From NCBI GenBank assembly GCA_963930185.1, contig CAWVLT010000083.1:1-24132 (forward strand): DNA of 24,132 bases. Reading direction: 5' to 3'. Position numbers and translations under genes: made by a program. This document shows, piece by piece, positions 16,735 through 24,083 of this stretch. Under the pieces are notes generated by a model, which was not told the DNA's origin, ran no database searches, and saw nothing but the letters and a program-made list of their open reading frames with translations. This DNA comes from JAGZEG01 sp963930185. Its GTDB lineage: Bacteria; Actinomycetota; Coriobacteriia; Coriobacteriales; UMGS124. The stretch's first letter is position 1. Every line of letters begins with the position of its first letter.

Positions 16735-16982
16735 TCAAGATCGGGAGTTGTGTGTTCCACTGGTCAGGATGGCGAGATCTGTGTTAGCAGAGTGTTTTAG
16801 TACGATTTTCAGCAATCGTTTTACCTGCGGTGATACGTATACCCAAAGGCATAGCACCGCCAAAATGGCCAAAAAGGGCCAAAATGCCCCACAGAACTCG
16901 CCATCCTGACCAGGTGCGCAAGCGCCGGCGACACAGAACTGCCCATCCTGACCATGCTCCCGCAAAAGCGCCAATCTTGACC
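16733..16982. repeat. family of five ~22-bp imperfect repeats in two orientations
   Basis: The core consensus is GGTCAGGATGGCGAGTTCTG followed by TG. Plus-strand copies lie at 16733-16754 and 16762-16783. Minus-strand copies lie at 16890-16911 and 16932-16953, with a weak fifth at 16961-16982. The copy at 16762 and the one at 16890 are inverted and match at 21 of 22 positions, enclosing 106 bp that is visibly AT-richer than its surroundings. Within that core are CGATT/AATCG (16803-16818), a 9-bp stem with one mismatch (16827-16835 with 16852-16860) and CCAAAATG direct repeats. This could be a small non-autonomous mobile element, a structured RNA or a cluster of protein sites. No transposase or clear target duplication is seen. 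Confidence 0.7.
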
Positions 16983-17048
16983 AGCCGCGAGCGACTCGAC
17001 CAGCCTCGCCGACCAGCCCTGGCCAGTCCGGCCAACCCCGACCAGGCC
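16979..17048. repeat. degenerate GACCAG(C/G)C series
   Basis: GACCAG followed by CC or GCC occurs at 16979, 16998, 17011 and 17040, with irregular spacing of 13 to 29 bp, next to related GGCCAG words. The first copy overlaps the end of the weak fifth 22-bp repeat, whose terminal GGTC is the same word inverted. It may be decayed repeat sequence. Confidence 0.45.
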
Positions 17049-17103
17049 GGCCGGCCCGACTGGACGGCCAGGCGCGTCCCACCGACCCAGTCCGGCAAGC
17101 CCC

Positions 17104-17139
17104 GCCTGCCGGCGACACGCCGGCGCGCCGCCGGCAGGC
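17104..17139 (-). terminator. GC-rich hairpin at the end of rsmI, possible terminator
   Basis: GCCTGCCGGCG (17104-17114) pairs perfectly with 17129-17139 over 11 bp. The 14-nt loop contains a second self-complementary CGCCGGCG. The stem begins at the last base of the rsmI stop codon. No U-run follows on the minus strand, so it is at best a U-less hairpin terminator of the kind proposed for high-GC actinobacteria. Confidence 0.5.
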
Positions 17140-18104
17140 TATCCCGCCAGCTCGCAGATGCGGTCGTACACCTGGCCGCGGGTGAGCTCACAGCGGGCGG
17201 CGAGCTCACGGGCCAGCGCGCTCTTGGGCCTGCCCTGCTCAAGGCCGCGTCGGATCTCGGCGTCCAGGTCAAACGGCGCGGGGGCTGTCCAGACATCCTG
17301 CCCGCAGGAACCACCCGACCCTGCCTGGTCGGCCGGTCGGCCGTCAGGGCCACAGCCCGCGGCCCCGGCTGCCAGGGGCGGCACCGCCCGGCACGGCTCC
17401 CCCTTTCCCGGCGCGTCGATCACGATGACGACCTCGCCCTTGAGCTCGCCGCGTGCGGCCACCGTCTCGGCAAGCTCGGGCGCGGGGGCGCGCAGCACCT
17501 CCTGGTGGATCTTGGTGAGCTCGCGCGCCATGGCGGCCCGCCGCCCGGGCATGACGCGAGCGACGGCGGCCAGGCTCGCGGCTGTGCGGTGGGGCGACTC
17601 GTAGAACACCAACACCGCCGGCAGGCAGGCCAGGCTCGCAAGCAGCCGGTCGCGCTGCGCGTCCTTGCGAGGCAGAAAACCCCCGAAGTAGAAGCTCTCG
17701 CAGGCAAAGCCCACAGCGGCAATCGCGCAGGTCACGGCCGAGGGGCCGGGGACCACGTCGACGGGGACGCCCGCGTCGCGGCACGCATCGACCAGGCGCG
17801 CGCCGGGGTCGGCCACCGCCGGCATCCCCGCGTCGGAGACCAGGGCGACGCGCTCGCCGGCCGCCATGCGCTCGACCAGCCCCGCCGCCCGGCGCGCGAT
17901 GACGTTCTCGTCGCAGCGCTCCAGGCGGGCGCGTATGCCGCACGCGGCGAGCAACCTGCCGCTCACGCGGGTGTCCTCGGCCAGCACCACGTCGGCACCC
18001 TCCAGGGCCTGCCGGGCACGGGCGGAGAGGTCCCCCAGGTTGCCGATGGGAGTGCCCACCAAGGTGAGCCCCCCGCCGTTGACTTCCCTATTCGCAGATC
18101 CCAC
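17139..18104 (-). CDS. rsmI: 16S rRNA (cytidine1402-2'-O)-methyltransferase
   Basis: This 321-residue SAM-dependent tetrapyrrole-methylase-fold enzyme puts the 2'-O-methyl on C1402 in the 30S decoding centre. Conserved family blocks are visible in order: LVGTPIGNLGDLS, the AEDTR motif, the VSDAGMPAVADPG loop, PGPSA, FGGFLPRK, FYESPHR, RELTKIHQE and a C-terminal winged region (FDLDAEIRRGLEQGRPKSALARELA). A Gly/Pro-rich insert of about 35 residues (PPLAAGAAG to VWTAPAP) lies before the C-terminal region. The GTG at 18104 has GGAGG with a 5-nt spacer. It is divergent from the ech operon. Its 5' leader contains the 17-bp dyad at 18134-18193. It points toward metG, as in many Gram-positive bacteria. 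Confidence 0.94.
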   Translation of the reverse strand: MGSANREVNGGGLTLVGTPIGNLGDLSARARQALEGADVVLAEDTRVSGRLLAACGIRARLERCDENVIARRAAGLVERMAAGERVALVSDAGMPAVADPGARLVDACRDAGVPVDVVPGPSAVTCAIAAVGFACESFYFGGFLPRKDAQRDRLLASLACLPAVLVFYESPHRTAASLAAVARVMPGRRAAMARELTKIHQEVLRAPAPELAETVAARGELKGEVVIVIDAPGKGEPCRAVPPLAAGAAGCGPDGRPADQAGSGGSCGQDVWTAPAPFDLDAEIRRGLEQGRPKSALARELAARCELTRGQVYDRICELAG

Positions 18105-18133
18105 CGAAGCCTCCGTCTCCCAAATCGCGCAAA

Positions 18134-18193
18134 GTGCATCTTTTCGGACAGAATCGCACGATTTTGCGCCCAGAAATGTCCGAAATGATGCAC
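18134..18193. promoter_or_regulatory. 17-bp dyad (16 of 17 matched) between rsmI and the ech operon
   Basis: GTGCATCTTTTCGGACA (18134-18150) and the reverse complement of 18177-18193 agree at 16 of 17 positions, with 26 bp between them. The centre holds a smaller dyad, AATCG/CGATT (18152-18163). It lies 30-89 bp upstream of the rsmI start and about 300 bp upstream of echA. It may be a regulator site, an attenuator hairpin in the rsmI leader, or one copy of an intergenic repeat. Confidence 0.5.
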
Positions 18194-18374
18194 TCTATCC
18201 ATAACGATCCCAATGCCCGGTATCGTGCGCGACGATGTCCCGGCGCTGAAGCCGCACGATCCGCTTTCCGTCGGCCATTGTACACGCTGGCCGTCCGTTG
18301 CGCGGCCGACAATGCGCGTCCACCGGCTGTTTCGTCCTCTTACGAACCGCACACAGCCCCTGCACATCCCAGAC

Positions 18375-18403
18375 CTTAAAACCGTGGTATGAAATCCTAT
18401 TAT
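18375..18403 (+). promoter_or_regulatory. possible sigma-70-type promoter for the ech operon
   Basis: CTTAAA (18375-18380), a 17-bp spacer and TATTAT (18398-18403) form a plausible but weak -35/-10 pair, about 85 bp before the echA GTG. It lies in the most AT-rich stretch of the gap. No other pair in this gap looked better by eye. Confidence 0.35.
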
Positions 18404-18488
18404 GTTGGTTGCCCGCCGCGCTCACGCCCCCAAGATCACGCGGAAGCGCAGACGGCAGCCTGGTCCCCAGAGGAGAAGCGGAGGCATC

Positions 18489-20477
18489 GTGGCCATCATC
18501 TGGTTCCTCATCGTCTTCCCGCTCGTCGCGGCGGGCTTGTGCCTCGTCCTGCGAGACAGGCGGGCGCGAGAGGTCATCGTGTACGTCGCGGCGGCCGTCA
18601 CGGCCATCGCGAGCATCGCCTTCGCCGGCGGGCATCTCGTTAGCCCTGGCACCTCGTTCAACTACTCCAATGAGCTGCTGAACTGGGTGTTCCTCGCCAT
18701 CGAGCTGGCCCTGTGCGCCTACGTGATGTGGCGGGCGCTGTCGGCCAAACGGCACGGCGTCTTCGCCCTGGCGTGCCTGCAGGCGCTGCTCGTGTGCGTG
18801 CTGGAGTTCGGCGTGGTGGGCGGCATCCACGTGCGCCACGCGGTGAGCGTCGACGCCCTCTCGACCATCATGGTGCTCGTCATCGGCATCATCGGCAGCG
18901 GCATCTGCGTATACGCGTGCGGCTACATGCGCGACTTCCAGGCGCATGACGACGAGCTCGCCCAGCAGGGCAGGCCCCACGCCGGGGATCGCCAGCCGTT
19001 CTTCTTCGCCGTCATGCTCGTGTTCCTCTCGGCGATGTTCGGCATCGTCCTGTTTAACGACCTCGCGTGGATGCTGTGCGCCTGGGAGATCACCACGGTG
19101 TGCTCGTTCTACCTCATCGGCTACACGCGCACCGACGAGGCCACGCACAACGCCTTCCGCCAGATCTGGATGAACATGATCGGCGGCATCTCCTTCACGG
19201 TCGCTCTCATCTTCATCGGCGCCACGCTGGGCGTCATGGAGCTCGACCGCTTCGTGAGCATGGGCATGCTCGCGCCCAGCGTCACCATGCTGCCGCTGGC
19301 GCTCCTCGCCCTGGCCGCCCTCACCAAGGCGGCCCAGATGCCCTTCCACACCTGGCTGCTCGGCGCCATGGTGGCCCCCACGCCCACCAGCGCCCTTCTG
19401 CACTCCTCCACGATGGTCAAGGCCGGCGTGTTCCTGCTCATCAAGCTCTCTCCGCTCATGGGGACCTTCGTGGGCGGCCTTACGCGCCTGGGCATCAACC
19501 CGGTGGGCCTGGGCGTCATGCTCGTGGGCGCCACCACGTTTCTGCTCTGCTCGCTCATGGCCATCAGCCAGAGCAACGCCAAGCGGGTGCTGGCCTACTC
19601 GACCATCGCCAACCTCGGTCTGATCGTGGCGTGCGCCGGCATCGGCAGCGCCGCGGCGGTGTGGGCTGCCGTGTTCCTGCTCATCTTCCACGCGGCGGCG
19701 AAGTCGCTGCTCTTCCTGTGCGTGGGCACGGCCGAGCACCACATCGGCAGCCGCGACATCGAGAGCATGGACGCGCTGGTCTCGCGCATGCCCAAGCTCG
19801 CCAGCCTCATGGCGCTGGGCATCTGCGGGATGTTCGTGGCCCCCTTCGGCATGCTCGTCTCCAAGTGGGCGGCGCTGGGCGCCTTCGTGAACTCCGGCGT
19901 GCTCCTCGTGGTCATCATGCTGGTCTTCGGCTCGGCCGCGACCTTCTTTTTCTGGGCCAAGTGGCTCGCCAAGATCCTCGGCTCCATGAGGGACGCGGAC
20001 GACGTGGAGAGGAGCGTCCACGCCAGCGAGTGGGTGTCGCTGGGCACGATGGCGGTGCTCGTGGTGCTGTGCGCCGTGCTTTTGCCCGCCATCTCAGCCG
20101 GCGTCGTCTCCCCGTACGCCTCGCAGCTCGTGGGCGGCGTGCTTGCCGAGCCCTCGGGCGCCGACCTGGTGGTGATGGCCGTGATGGCCCTCGTCATGGT
20201 GGTCCTGCCGGTGATCTACGCCCTGCGCGGCAAGACGTTGTCGGCAAACCAGGTGGAGCACCAGCCCTACATGGGCGGCGTGGGCCTGGGCGACGCCTCC
20301 TTCGCCGGGTCGCTCGGCACCCCGGTTGCCTACCAGCAGCGCAACTGGTACCTGGAGAGCATCTTCGACGAGCGCAGGATCGGGCTGGTCGGCACCGTGG
20401 TGTGCGCGCTGCTCGCCGGCATCCTGGTGGCCTGCGCGCTGGGCATGACGGTTGCGTTCATGGGGAGTGTGATCTAG
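18489..20477 (+). CDS. echA: Ech-type [NiFe] hydrogenase, ion-pumping membrane subunit (NuoL/MrpA-like)
   Basis: This 662-residue polytopic membrane protein belongs to the Nuo/Mrp antiporter-like family and forms the proton- or sodium-translocating arm of the complex. About 15 hydrophobic segments span the chain. Family landmarks include the conserved Glu in CAWEITTVCSFYLIGY, the Lys in ALTKAAQMPFHTWLLGAM, and APTPTSALLHSSTMVKAGVFLLIK. The GTG at 18489 has GGAGG with a 4-nt spacer, and the protein then begins directly with a membrane segment (VAIIWFLIVFPL). The longer frame back to 18402 would add a very basic peptide without family support. It is first in a six-gene operon and ends directly against echB, with no gap. 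Confidence 0.92.
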   Translation: MAIIWFLIVFPLVAAGLCLVLRDRRAREVIVYVAAAVTAIASIAFAGGHLVSPGTSFNYSNELLNWVFLAIELALCAYVMWRALSAKRHGVFALACLQALLVCVLEFGVVGGIHVRHAVSVDALSTIMVLVIGIIGSGICVYACGYMRDFQAHDDELAQQGRPHAGDRQPFFFAVMLVFLSAMFGIVLFNDLAWMLCAWEITTVCSFYLIGYTRTDEATHNAFRQIWMNMIGGISFTVALIFIGATLGVMELDRFVSMGMLAPSVTMLPLALLALAALTKAAQMPFHTWLLGAMVAPTPTSALLHSSTMVKAGVFLLIKLSPLMGTFVGGLTRLGINPVGLGVMLVGATTFLLCSLMAISQSNAKRVLAYSTIANLGLIVACAGIGSAAAVWAAVFLLIFHAAAKSLLFLCVGTAEHHIGSRDIESMDALVSRMPKLASLMALGICGMFVAPFGMLVSKWAALGAFVNSGVLLVVIMLVFGSAATFFFWAKWLAKILGSMRDADDVERSVHASEWVSLGTMAVLVVLCAVLLPAISAGVVSPYASQLVGGVLAEPSGADLVVMAVMALVMVVLPVIYALRGKTLSANQVEHQPYMGGVGLGDASFAGSLGTPVAYQQRNWYLESIFDERRIGLVGTVVCALLAGILVACALGMTVAFMGSVI

Positions 20478-21368
20478 ATGACGTGGCTCGGCATTCTGCT
20501 CGGCATCGTCTTCGTCGTGGCGGCGCCCGTGCTCGGCTGCCTCATCGCCGGAGCGGACCGCATCGTCTCGGCGCGCATGCAGGGCCGCAAGGGCCCCGTG
20601 CTGCTGCAGCCCTACTACGACGTGCGCAAGCTCATCGCGAAGGACTTCCGCGCAAACGACCTCGCGCAGCTCCTGCTCATGGCGCTGGGCCTGCTCAGCA
20701 CCATCGTGGCGTGCTTCGTGTTCTTCTCGGGCGGGAGCTTTCTGCTCTGCGTGTTCCTGGTGACCCTCTCGAGCCTTCTGTACGTGCTGGCCGCCTCGGT
20801 GGTGCCCTCGCCCTTCGTCCAGACGGGCGTGCAGCGCGAGATCCTGCAGGTCATGTGCTACGAACCCATGGTCCTGCTCGTGGGCGTTGGCCTCTACGTG
20901 TTCAGCGGGTCGTTCGACGTGGCGGCGCTCGCCAACGCCAGCGTGCCCATGGTGGTGTGGCAGCCCCTCATCTTCCTGGGCTTTCTGTTCGTGCTCACCA
21001 TCAAGCTGCATAAGTCGCCGTTTGACATCGCGTCGAGCCACCACGCCCACCAGGAGATCGTCCAGGGCGCCACGACCGAGATGAGCGGCCTCACGCTGGC
21101 CGTGCTCGAGGTCACCCACTGGTACGAGACGGTCATCTTCCTGGGCTGGGTAGGCATGTTCTTCCTGGCCGCCAACCCGGTGACGATCCTGCTCGCCATC
21201 GTGGCGGTGGCGGTGGTCTACCTGCTCGAGATCTGGGTGGACAACACGTTCGCCCGCGTCAAGTGGCAGGTCATGCTCGCCGGCTCGTGGATCGTGGCCC
21301 TGGCCGCCGGCCTGGTCAACCTCTCGCTGTTCTACTTCGTGAGCAGCTCTGGGATCGTTTTCTTCTAG
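20478..21368 (+). CDS. echB: Ech-type hydrogenase, membrane anchor subunit (NuoH-like)
   Basis: The 296-residue polytopic protein of the NuoH/HyfC family links the peripheral hydrogenase module to the ion-pumping subunit. Landmarks are GADRIVSARMQGRKGP near the N-terminus, QPYYDVRKLIAKD, PFVQTGVQREILQVMCYEP, and the acidic loop SPFDIASSHHAHQEIVQGATTEMSG, which corresponds to the quinone-site region in complex I but lies over the proximal cluster in Ech. About 7-8 membrane segments are visible. The ATG at 20478 follows the echA stop immediately, with GGGGAG about 10 nt upstream inside echA. It is followed by echC after 16 bp containing two GGAGG-type sites. Confidence 0.93.
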   Translation: MTWLGILLGIVFVVAAPVLGCLIAGADRIVSARMQGRKGPVLLQPYYDVRKLIAKDFRANDLAQLLLMALGLLSTIVACFVFFSGGSFLLCVFLVTLSSLLYVLAASVVPSPFVQTGVQREILQVMCYEPMVLLVGVGLYVFSGSFDVAALANASVPMVVWQPLIFLGFLFVLTIKLHKSPFDIASSHHAHQEIVQGATTEMSGLTLAVLEVTHWYETVIFLGWVGMFFLAANPVTILLAIVAVAVVYLLEIWVDNTFARVKWQVMLAGSWIVALAAGLVNLSLFYFVSSSGIVFF

Positions 21369-21384
21369 GAGGTAGGAGGTGCTC

Positions 21385-22020
21385 ATGTCAATCCAGGACA
21401 AGCTCTCGCGCGGCTCGTTCGCCAGCAAGTCGCCCTGGCTCATCCACTATGACGCCGCAAGCTGCAACGGCTGCGACATCGAGGTGCTCGCCTGCCTCAC
21501 CCCGCTCTACGACGTGGAGCGATTCGGCATCGTGAACACCGGCAACCCCCGGCACGCCGACATCTTTCTGGTGACGGGCTCGGTCAACGAGCAATGCGCG
21601 CCGGTCATACGCCAGATCTACGAGCAGATGGTGGAGCCCAAGGTGGTCATCGCCTGCGGCATCTGCGCCTGCTCGGGCGGCATCTTCAGGGAGTGCTACA
21701 ACACCATGGGCGGCATCGACAAGGTCATCCCCGTGGACGTCTACGTCCCGGGCTGTGCCGTGCGCCCCGAGGCCATCATCGACGGCGTGGTGCGCGGGCT
21801 GGACATCCTCGAGCAGAAGCGCGCCGCCCTGGCCGCGGGCCTGCCCGTCCCGGTGCCAACCATGCCCGCCGACGAGGCGCAGCCCACCCGCGTGCTGCAC
21901 GTGCCCGGCAAGCCCGACGAGGTGATCGACGCCGACGGCGCGCCCGCAAGCGCGGACGACGCCGGCGAGGCGCCCGCCTCCCCCGCCCCCGACACCAGCG
22001 ACAAGGAGCCCCTGTCATGA
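21385..22020 (+). CDS. echC: Ech-type hydrogenase small subunit (NuoB-like, proximal [4Fe-4S])
   Basis: This 211-residue soluble subunit carries the [4Fe-4S] cluster next to the [NiFe] site. Ligand motifs are Cys27 and Cys30 (SCNGCD), Cys94 (GICACSGG) and Cys124 (VPGCAVRPE), all as expected for the NuoB/EchC family. The ATG at 21385 has AGGAGG with a 5-nt spacer; the upstream in-frame GTG at 21379 overlaps that site and is unlikely. After the family core (to about 150) the protein has an acidic Ala/Pro-rich tail of about 60 residues, longer than usual for EchC. Its stop overlaps the echD start (ATGA). Confidence 0.94.
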   Translation: MSIQDKLSRGSFASKSPWLIHYDAASCNGCDIEVLACLTPLYDVERFGIVNTGNPRHADIFLVTGSVNEQCAPVIRQIYEQMVEPKVVIACGICACSGGIFRECYNTMGGIDKVIPVDVYVPGCAVRPEAIIDGVVRGLDILEQKRAALAAGLPVPVPTMPADEAQPTRVLHVPGKPDEVIDADGAPASADDAGEAPASPAPDTSDKEPLS

Positions 22021-22439
22021 CCGAGCAGGTTTTCACCGAAGTCCCCGCCCCCGAGCTGCTCGAGCGCGTGCGGTCGTTCAAGGCGCAGGGCTGGCGCTTC
22101 GTGCAGTGCCACGCCCAGCGCGCGGCCGAGGGCGCAGGCGACGAGCAACCCGCAGGGGCGTTCGACCTCACCTACACGTTCTCTGACGACACCGATCTCA
22201 GGCTCGCCAACCTGCGCGTGCACCTCGGCGCCGGCGAGGGCGTCGCGAGCGTGAGCGAGATCTACCCCAACGCCTTCATGTTCGAAAACGAGATGCACGA
22301 CCTGTTCGGCGTCGACGTCAGCGGCATCTCGATCGACTACCAGGGCGGCTTCTATCACCTGCACTATCCCGCACCCATGGCGCGCCCGGCCGACAAACCG
22401 GCCAAGAAGGCGGCCAAAGCCACCCCGAGCGCGCAGTAG
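22017..22439 (+). CDS. echD: Ech-type hydrogenase subunit D (NuoC-like)
   Basis: This 140-residue soluble subunit corresponds to NuoC, the 30-kDa-type subunit that supports the large subunit and binds no cofactor. The family region is LRVHLGAGEGVASVSEIYPNAFMFENEMHDLFGVDVSGISIDYQG (positions about 70-115), with the typical E-x-E-MHDLFG core. The last 18 residues are basic (PADKPAKKAAKA). The ATG at 22017 overlaps the echC stop, with AAGGAG 8 nt upstream, so translation is coupled. echE begins 12 bp after its stop. Confidence 0.92.
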   Translation: MTEQVFTEVPAPELLERVRSFKAQGWRFVQCHAQRAAEGAGDEQPAGAFDLTYTFSDDTDLRLANLRVHLGAGEGVASVSEIYPNAFMFENEMHDLFGVDVSGISIDYQGGFYHLHYPAPMARPADKPAKKAAKATPSAQ

Positions 22440-22451
22440 GAGGACACACCC

Positions 22452-23540
22452 ATGGGACAGAGAACCATCGTACCCTTCGGCCCGCAGCATCCCGTGCTGC
22501 CCGAGCCGGTGCACCTGGACCTGGTGCTGGAGGACGAGCGCGTCGTGGACGCCGTCCCCCAGATCGGATTCATCCACCGCGGCCTGGAGAAACTCGTGGA
22601 GAAGCGCGACTACCAGCGCTTCGTCTACGTGGCCGAGCGCATCTGCGGCATCTGCAGCTTCGGCCACAGCATGGGCTATAGCCAGGCGGTCGAGCAGCTC
22701 ATGGGCATCGAGGTGCCCCGCCGCGCCGAGTACCTGCGCGTGATCTGGCACGAGCTGTCGCGCATCCACAGCCACCTTCTGTGGATGGGCCTGGCCGCCG
22801 ACGCCTTTGGATTCGAGAGCCTGTTCATGCACTGCTGGCGCCTGCGCGAGCGCGTCATCAACGTGTTCGAGCGCACCACCGGCGGCCGCGTCATCCTGTC
22901 GGTGTGCACCCCCGGCGGCGTCTTCAAGGACATCGAGGACTCCGAGCTGCGCGGCATCGTCGAGATGCTCGAGGGCCTGCGCAGCGAGTACGACGAGATC
23001 GCGGCGACGTTCCTCGACGACTCCTCGGTGCGCAACCGCCTGTGCGGCGTGGGCGTGCTCAGCCGCGCCGACGCCGTCGAGTACGGCGCCGTCGGCCCGT
23101 TCGCCCGAGCCTCCGGCCTCGCCCTGGACATCCGCATGCTCGGGGACGGCGCCTACGGCGATCTGTCCGAGTTCGTCCCCGTGACCGACGCCGACGGGGA
23201 CTGCTACGCCCGCTGCAAGGTGCGCATCGAGGAGGTGCGCCAGTCGGTCGACATCATCTCCGAGCTCGTCTCGAAGATCCCGGCCGGCGAGGTCCGCGCC
23301 ACCGTGAAGGGCAACCCCGCCGACGGCAGCGAGGCCGTCATGCGCGTGGAGCAGCCGCGCGGCGAGGCGTTCTACTACGTGCGGGGCAACGGCTCGAAGT
23401 ACCTGGAGCGCTTCCGCGTACGCACCCCCACCTCCACGAACATCCCCGGCATGGTGATGGCGCTGCGGGGCTGCGATTTGGCCGACGTCCCCAACATCAT
23501 CCTGACCATCGACCCGTGCATCAGCTGTGGCGAGCGCTAA
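22452..23540 (+). CDS. echE: Ech-type [NiFe] hydrogenase large (catalytic) subunit
   Basis: The 362-residue subunit holds the [NiFe] centre that makes or oxidises H2. The N-terminal motif is RICGIC (Cys65, Cys68) followed by His72, and the C-terminal motif is DPCISC (Cys356, Cys359). All four Ni-ligating cysteines are therefore present, which separates it from NuoD of complex I. The chain ends three residues after the last Cys, so there is no C-terminal extension for a maturation protease. That is reported for some group 4 enzymes such as CooH and EchE. The ATG at 22452 has GGAGGA about 7 nt upstream. No hyp maturation genes lie in this window, so they must be elsewhere. Confidence 0.96.
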   Translation: MGQRTIVPFGPQHPVLPEPVHLDLVLEDERVVDAVPQIGFIHRGLEKLVEKRDYQRFVYVAERICGICSFGHSMGYSQAVEQLMGIEVPRRAEYLRVIWHELSRIHSHLLWMGLAADAFGFESLFMHCWRLRERVINVFERTTGGRVILSVCTPGGVFKDIEDSELRGIVEMLEGLRSEYDEIAATFLDDSSVRNRLCGVGVLSRADAVEYGAVGPFARASGLALDIRMLGDGAYGDLSEFVPVTDADGDCYARCKVRIEEVRQSVDIISELVSKIPAGEVRATVKGNPADGSEAVMRVEQPRGEAFYYVRGNGSKYLERFRVRTPTSTNIPGMVMALRGCDLADVPNIILTIDPCISCGER

Positions 23541-23555
23541 GGAGGCATGAGCGAA

Positions 23556-24083
23556 ATGGGTGAGTTCAAGCTTGGGCGCATGACCTTGCGCAGCCTCTTC
23601 TCCAAGCCCGCGACCGAGGCGTACCCGGTCGAGCCGCGCCAGTACTTCCCCCAGACCAAGGGGCATGTCACCATCGAGATCGACAAGTGCCGCTTCGACG
23701 GCAGCTGCGCGATGCTGTGCCCCACCGAGGCACTGGAGGTGGACCGCGCCGAGATGACCTGGGCGATCAACCGCTTCAGGTGCATCCAGTGCCGCAACTG
23801 CGTGAACGTGTGCGTCGAGAATGCACTCACGATGGAGAACACCTACGCGCCCAGCGCCTCGGAGAAGCACGTGGACGTCTTCGCGCTGAGCGAGGAGTCG
23901 CGCGCCGCCCGCAAGGCCGCCGAGGCCGAGAAGCGTGCGCGTGCGCAGCGCATGAAGGAGGAGGCGATGGCCAAGAAGAAGGCCGCCGCGGCTGCGAAGG
24001 CGGCAGGGCCCGCCGCTGCTGGAGCCGGCGAGACCCCGAAAGAGGCCGGGACAACCGACGCAGCGCAAGAGGGTGCAGAATAA
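23556..24083 (+). CDS. echF: Ech-type hydrogenase ferredoxin-like subunit (NuoI-like)
   Basis: This 175-residue iron-sulfur subunit is the electron entry point from soluble ferredoxin. The second cluster motif is canonical: Cys76-x2-Cys79-x2-Cys82-x3-Cys86. The first motif reads Cys45-x2-Asp48-x2-Cys51-x3-Cys55-Pro, so Asp stands in the second ligand position. After residue 105 there is a 65-residue tail rich in Ala, Lys and Glu, likely a charged helix. Two starts are possible. GGAGG lies only 1 nt before the ATG at 23547 but 10 nt before the ATG at 23556, so the second is preferred. The family N-terminus (FKLGRMTLRSLFSKPAT) fits either. The last 49 bases of the window hold a possible ATG at 24113, too little to call. 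Confidence 0.93.
   Translation: MGEFKLGRMTLRSLFSKPATEAYPVEPRQYFPQTKGHVTIEIDKCRFDGSCAMLCPTEALEVDRAEMTWAINRFRCIQCRNCVNVCVENALTMENTYAPSASEKHVDVFALSEESRAARKAAEAEKRARAQRMKEEAMAKKKAAAAAKAAGPAAAGAGETPKEAGTTDAAQEGAE

Larger units (their letters stand above)
16450..17138. other. 689-bp intergenic region, repeat-rich, between rsmI and metG
   Basis: I find no convincing gene here. From the rsmI side it holds: a GC hairpin at the rsmI stop, a degenerate GACCAG series (16979-17048), several copies of a 22-bp repeat (16733-16982) around a lower-GC core with short dyads, two perfect 18-bp G-rich direct repeats (16685-16734), and finally the metG leader. Short open frames exist but have low-complexity translations (Pro/His, Trp/Gly) and no credible start. 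A T-box leader was considered and not found. Confidence 0.7.
18105..18488. other. 384-bp divergent promoter region between rsmI and echA
   Basis: This gap is lower in GC than its neighbours. It contains the large dyad at 18134-18193 on the rsmI side, a second inverted repeat GTCGGCC/GGCCGAC (18270-18276 and 18304-18310) and a weak promoter-like pair at 18375-18403 on the echA side. The echA frame is open back to 18402, but the upstream codons are basic and unlike the family. No small gene is supported. Confidence 0.65.

Noticed and set aside
16450..16760. T-box or other amino-acid riboswitch in the metG leader
   Set aside because: I could not find the T-box core sequence, an antiterminator or a terminator hairpin with a U-run before metG.
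16733..16982. CRISPR array
   Set aside because: The copies differ in orientation, spacing is irregular (7 to 106 bp), copies are imperfect and no cas gene is present.
18195..20021. 608-codon minus-strand open frame opposite echA
   Set aside because: It is His/Asp/Glu-rich mirror sequence of hydrophobic codons, with no recognisable family.
21741..24068. 775-codon minus-strand open frame opposite echC-echF
   Set aside because: It covers four genes with clear cluster motifs on the other strand, and its composition is typical antisense shadow.
18489..24083. Respiratory complex I or formate hydrogenlyase instead of Ech
   Set aside because: Only six subunits are present in Ech order, EchE keeps both [NiFe] CxxC motifs, and there is no formate dehydrogenase or NuoEFG gene.
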